Positions 62,280 to 64,000 of a DNA stretch of 64,000 nucleotides are shown here, one piece after another. This DNA is from Trichomonas tenax (Eukaryota > Parabasalia > Trichomonadida > Trichomonadidae): contig JALKBU010000014.1 of the NCBI GenBank assembly GCA_023091735.1, positions 62,001 to 126,000 on the forward strand. The letters are read 5' to 3'. The position numbers and the translations under genes were made by a program. Numbering within the stretch: position 1 is the first letter of the stretch; every line of letters begins with the position of its first letter. A model generated the notes under the pieces. It was not told where the DNA came from and did no database searches. It was given only the letters and a program-made list of their open reading frames with translations.

Positions 62280-62341
62280 CACAGTGCTGATCATGTCGGG
62301 CTGATCCGTGCATCACCCCCATATGATGGATCAGCACTGTG
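62280..62341. repeat. Hairpin A of a related pair
   Basis: CACAGTGCTGATC (62280-62292) is complemented at 62329-62341, with further imperfect pairing inside. Its inner sequence (TCATGTCGGG...GTGCATC...CCCATATGATGGATCAGCACTGTG) is recognisably the same as hairpin B 245 bases downstream. Confidence 0.75.
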
Positions 62342-62536
62342 TTTTCAGCGTGAATGCAATTTTAATGTTCGGATAAATTGTGTTTCTGCTCTTTTTGAAA
62401 TAAACATGAAAATAAGTGCTATACTGATTACTCGTTGATGCGTAGTTGGTATAGCATAATCATTCATGGATATTCCCACAAAGTCCAAATTCACAAAATA
62501 GCAGCACTTTTATTTTGCTTTTGAGCAGAAATGAAT

Positions 62537-62593
62537 GATGCTCAATCATGTGGGGCATATCTGTCATTGTGCATCCACATATGATAGAGCATC
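62537..62593. repeat. Hairpin B of a related pair
   Basis: GATGCTCAATCATGTGG (62537-62553) pairs with 62575-62593 with one mismatch and a 2-base bulge. It shares TCATGT-GGG, GTGCATCC, CATATGAT and GCATCACTGT blocks with hairpin A. It lies 170 bases past the stop of the CDF transporter gene. Confidence 0.75.
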
Positions 62594-62762
62594 ACTGTTA
62601 TTTCAGTCCATAACCTGCCTTGACACCTTCATATTTACATGACAATATATCACTTTTCAGTGTCACTCCCTGCTTAAAGTATCACTTTTTCAGAAAAGTT
62701 CGGCCACTCAGTAAAAAATATTGATTGGATAGATTTTATTAATACAAACTATATATTATTGT

Positions 62763-63986
62763 CTAAACTATTCTAAAATTAGAGTGCGGATGTTTTCTAA
62801 GTTTCGTTCCTCCTTCTGTTCTGATGTCGAGAACGTGCTCTTGTGTTTCATGTTGAGAACAATCGATATGAACCCAGCATCTCTCGACTTCTCCTATTCT
62901 TTCTACCTTCAACTGAAGTGTTTCTCCGATCTCGTGAGTGATGTACAAAGGAAGATTGTCAGGCAGAAAGATGTGGATCTCAACCATGTAATTAGGACCT
63001 ACTTGAAAAGCAGTGACTTTCTCGACAGACGCAATCAATGGATGATGATTTGCAGCGACGAAAGTTATAGAGCGAATCAAGTCATCAGGAGCAGCAATAC
63101 CCATCAGCATCTTAGAATTCTCTATAGCAGTTTCGACCCACGAATAGATGACGAATGCAGAGAGAATGATGCCTCCTGTTGAATCCATCCACCAATAGAA
63201 ATGAGCGCCTCCCCAGTACATGAATAGTCCCAAGGAGTTCGTCAAAACGTCATTTCTATGATCTTCGGCTAATGTATTCGTTATAGGATGATCCAAAAGA
63301 TAATAAATAATTGCCATTGTGAATTTCGTGAAAATTGTCCAGCACATCACGTGTATAGCTGTATGCGTTGTTGGCGGTGAAGATTCATGCTCTATTAAGC
63401 TCATAACACACTGAATAGCAATGTACATAGCGCAACAAGCCATTAATATCGAAAAGACAAGAATTCCGACAACAGGGATTCGAGATTTTCCTATAGGATA
63501 CTTCTTGAGGTCCTCAGCAGTGAATTTGGAGTTCGCAGCTGTTAAAGAAATAATTACGCCAGCAACTAAATCTAAGCAGGAATCGACTAGCGAGGATATA
63601 ATTGTGTACGATATGGAGGAAGATATCGCTATCGATTTGGCGAGTAACAAACAAATGTTAATTAAAAAGGAAATATAAGTAGCATAGCGAATTGTCTTCG
63701 GAGCCTCGTCTTTGTCCACAGGGAGAGGAGAATCGATGTTTATGTTGTCTAATTCTTCGATATTGTCAAGCCAAGTGCTTAATTTTTGATAATATTCTAA
63801 TTTTTCTTTCCTTTTTTGCGAATTGCACCATTTAGTATAATGCATGATCGAGCGTGACACGGCTTTACTACAATCGTCGATTAATTTCTTGGAATAAAAT
63901 GGATTTGGATTATTTGTGAAAGATGACATTTCGACATCATTTCCTGACAGCATACAACCGCACTCCCTGCAGCATCCGACCTGCAT
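62763..63986 (-). CDS. Cation diffusion facilitator, Mn-type; 5' end may lie beyond the window
   Basis: At least 407 residues; the frame remains open to the window edge, so the start at 63986 is provisional (another Met is at residue 20). After a Cys-rich N-terminus and a helical region come six membrane helices with the CDF metal sites D135-x-x-x-D139 (SLVDSCLD) in helix 2 and D242-x-x-x-D246 (EDHRND) in helix 5. A C-terminal cytosolic domain follows (VTAFQVGPNYMVEIHIFLPDNLPL, then VERCWVHIDC). DxxxD in both helices, rather than HxxxD, is the mark of Mn-CDF transporters (plant MTP8-11 group). It should move Mn(II) out of the cytosol in exchange for protons. The stop is in TAAA-poor context (TAG). 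Confidence 0.9.
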   Translation of the reverse strand: MQVGCCRECGCMLSGNDVEMSSFTNNPNPFYSKKLIDDCSKAVSRSIMHYTKWCNSQKRKEKLEYYQKLSTWLDNIEELDNINIDSPLPVDKDEAPKTIRYATYISFLINICLLLAKSIAISSSISYTIISSLVDSCLDLVAGVIISLTAANSKFTAEDLKKYPIGKSRIPVVGILVFSILMACCAMYIAIQCVMSLIEHESSPPTTHTAIHVMCWTIFTKFTMAIIYYLLDHPITNTLAEDHRNDVLTNSLGLFMYWGGAHFYWWMDSTGGIILSAFVIYSWVETAIENSKMLMGIAAPDDLIRSITFVAANHHPLIASVEKVTAFQVGPNYMVEIHIFLPDNLPLYITHEIGETLQLKVERIGEVERCWVHIDCSQHETQEHVLDIRTEGGTKLRKHPHSNFRIV

Positions 63987-64000
63987 CTGTATTTCGGAAT

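Overview
This is a window of AT-rich eukaryotic nuclear DNA that almost certainly comes from a parabasalid (trichomonad) protist. The lean is towards Tritrichomonas or Trichomonas; the species cannot be fixed from the sequence alone. The evidence is as follows. Genes are intronless with short 5' leaders. Several starts sit 8-18 bases after a trichomonad initiator, TCA(+1)Py(T/A). Stop codons often lie in a TAAA context. The families are trichomonad-like: PF12810-type glycine-rich proteins, multi-pass PAS/adenylyl-cyclase proteins, large single-pass surface proteins, Rab and VPS9 proteins, and relics of Maverick-like and mariner DNA transposons. No prokaryotic operons, rRNA, tRNA or CRISPR were seen.

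Layout. 0-2.6 kb: a frameshifted Maverick-type gene cut off by a foldback element. 2.6-4.9 kb: a large membrane protein. 6.4-7.8 kb: a telobox-Myb protein with a C-terminal PIP-box, convergent with a DUF1295/steroid-reductase-like gene carrying one internal TGA. 9.9-11.4 kb: two copies of a mariner-like MITE around a cupin gene. 12.1-19.0 kb: a Rab5-like GTPase, a secreted GH13 amylase, a VPS9-like protein and a small secreted protein with a cationic amphipathic segment. 19.5-23.0 kb: a DH-PH-Kelch fusion. 23-24.5 kb: a broken Dcp2-like gene and an unknown pseudogene. 25.4-34.1 kb: a surface protein, a probable tail-anchored coiled-coil protein and a long coiled-coil protein. 34.1-38.3 kb: a gene-poor tract of hairpins, repeats, a PF12810 fragment, a mariner transposase relic and another MITE copy abutting a frameshifted kinase. 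40-46.5 kb: a small acylated acidic protein, a divergent Nudix/surface-protein pair, an RRM protein and an HP1-like chromodomain protein. 46.9-52.6 kb: a broken glycine-rich gene and a broken adenylyl cyclase. 54-64 kb: an Ig-like repeat protein, a putative UBL/UBA protein, 4.7 kb of empty AT-rich DNA with two related hairpins, and a Mn-type CDF transporter running to the window edge.

The intact genes cover endosomal traffic (Rab5-like, VPS9), Rho signalling (DH-PH-Kelch), telomere or replication chromatin (telobox/PIP protein, HP1-like), carbohydrate digestion (amylase), metal transport and the cell surface. They are not co-transcribed and do not form one pathway. The most notable non-genic signals are an 11-bp motif, TTTACRTGTCA, and a set of isolated hairpins. 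The motif recurs near gene starts and is arrayed five times in the 141-bp divergent promoter at 41.2-41.35 kb, at spacings close to whole helical turns. The hairpins sit between genes, the largest with 46-base arms.

About nine loci are visibly broken, against about twenty that look intact. All calls come from reading the sequence; no database search was run.
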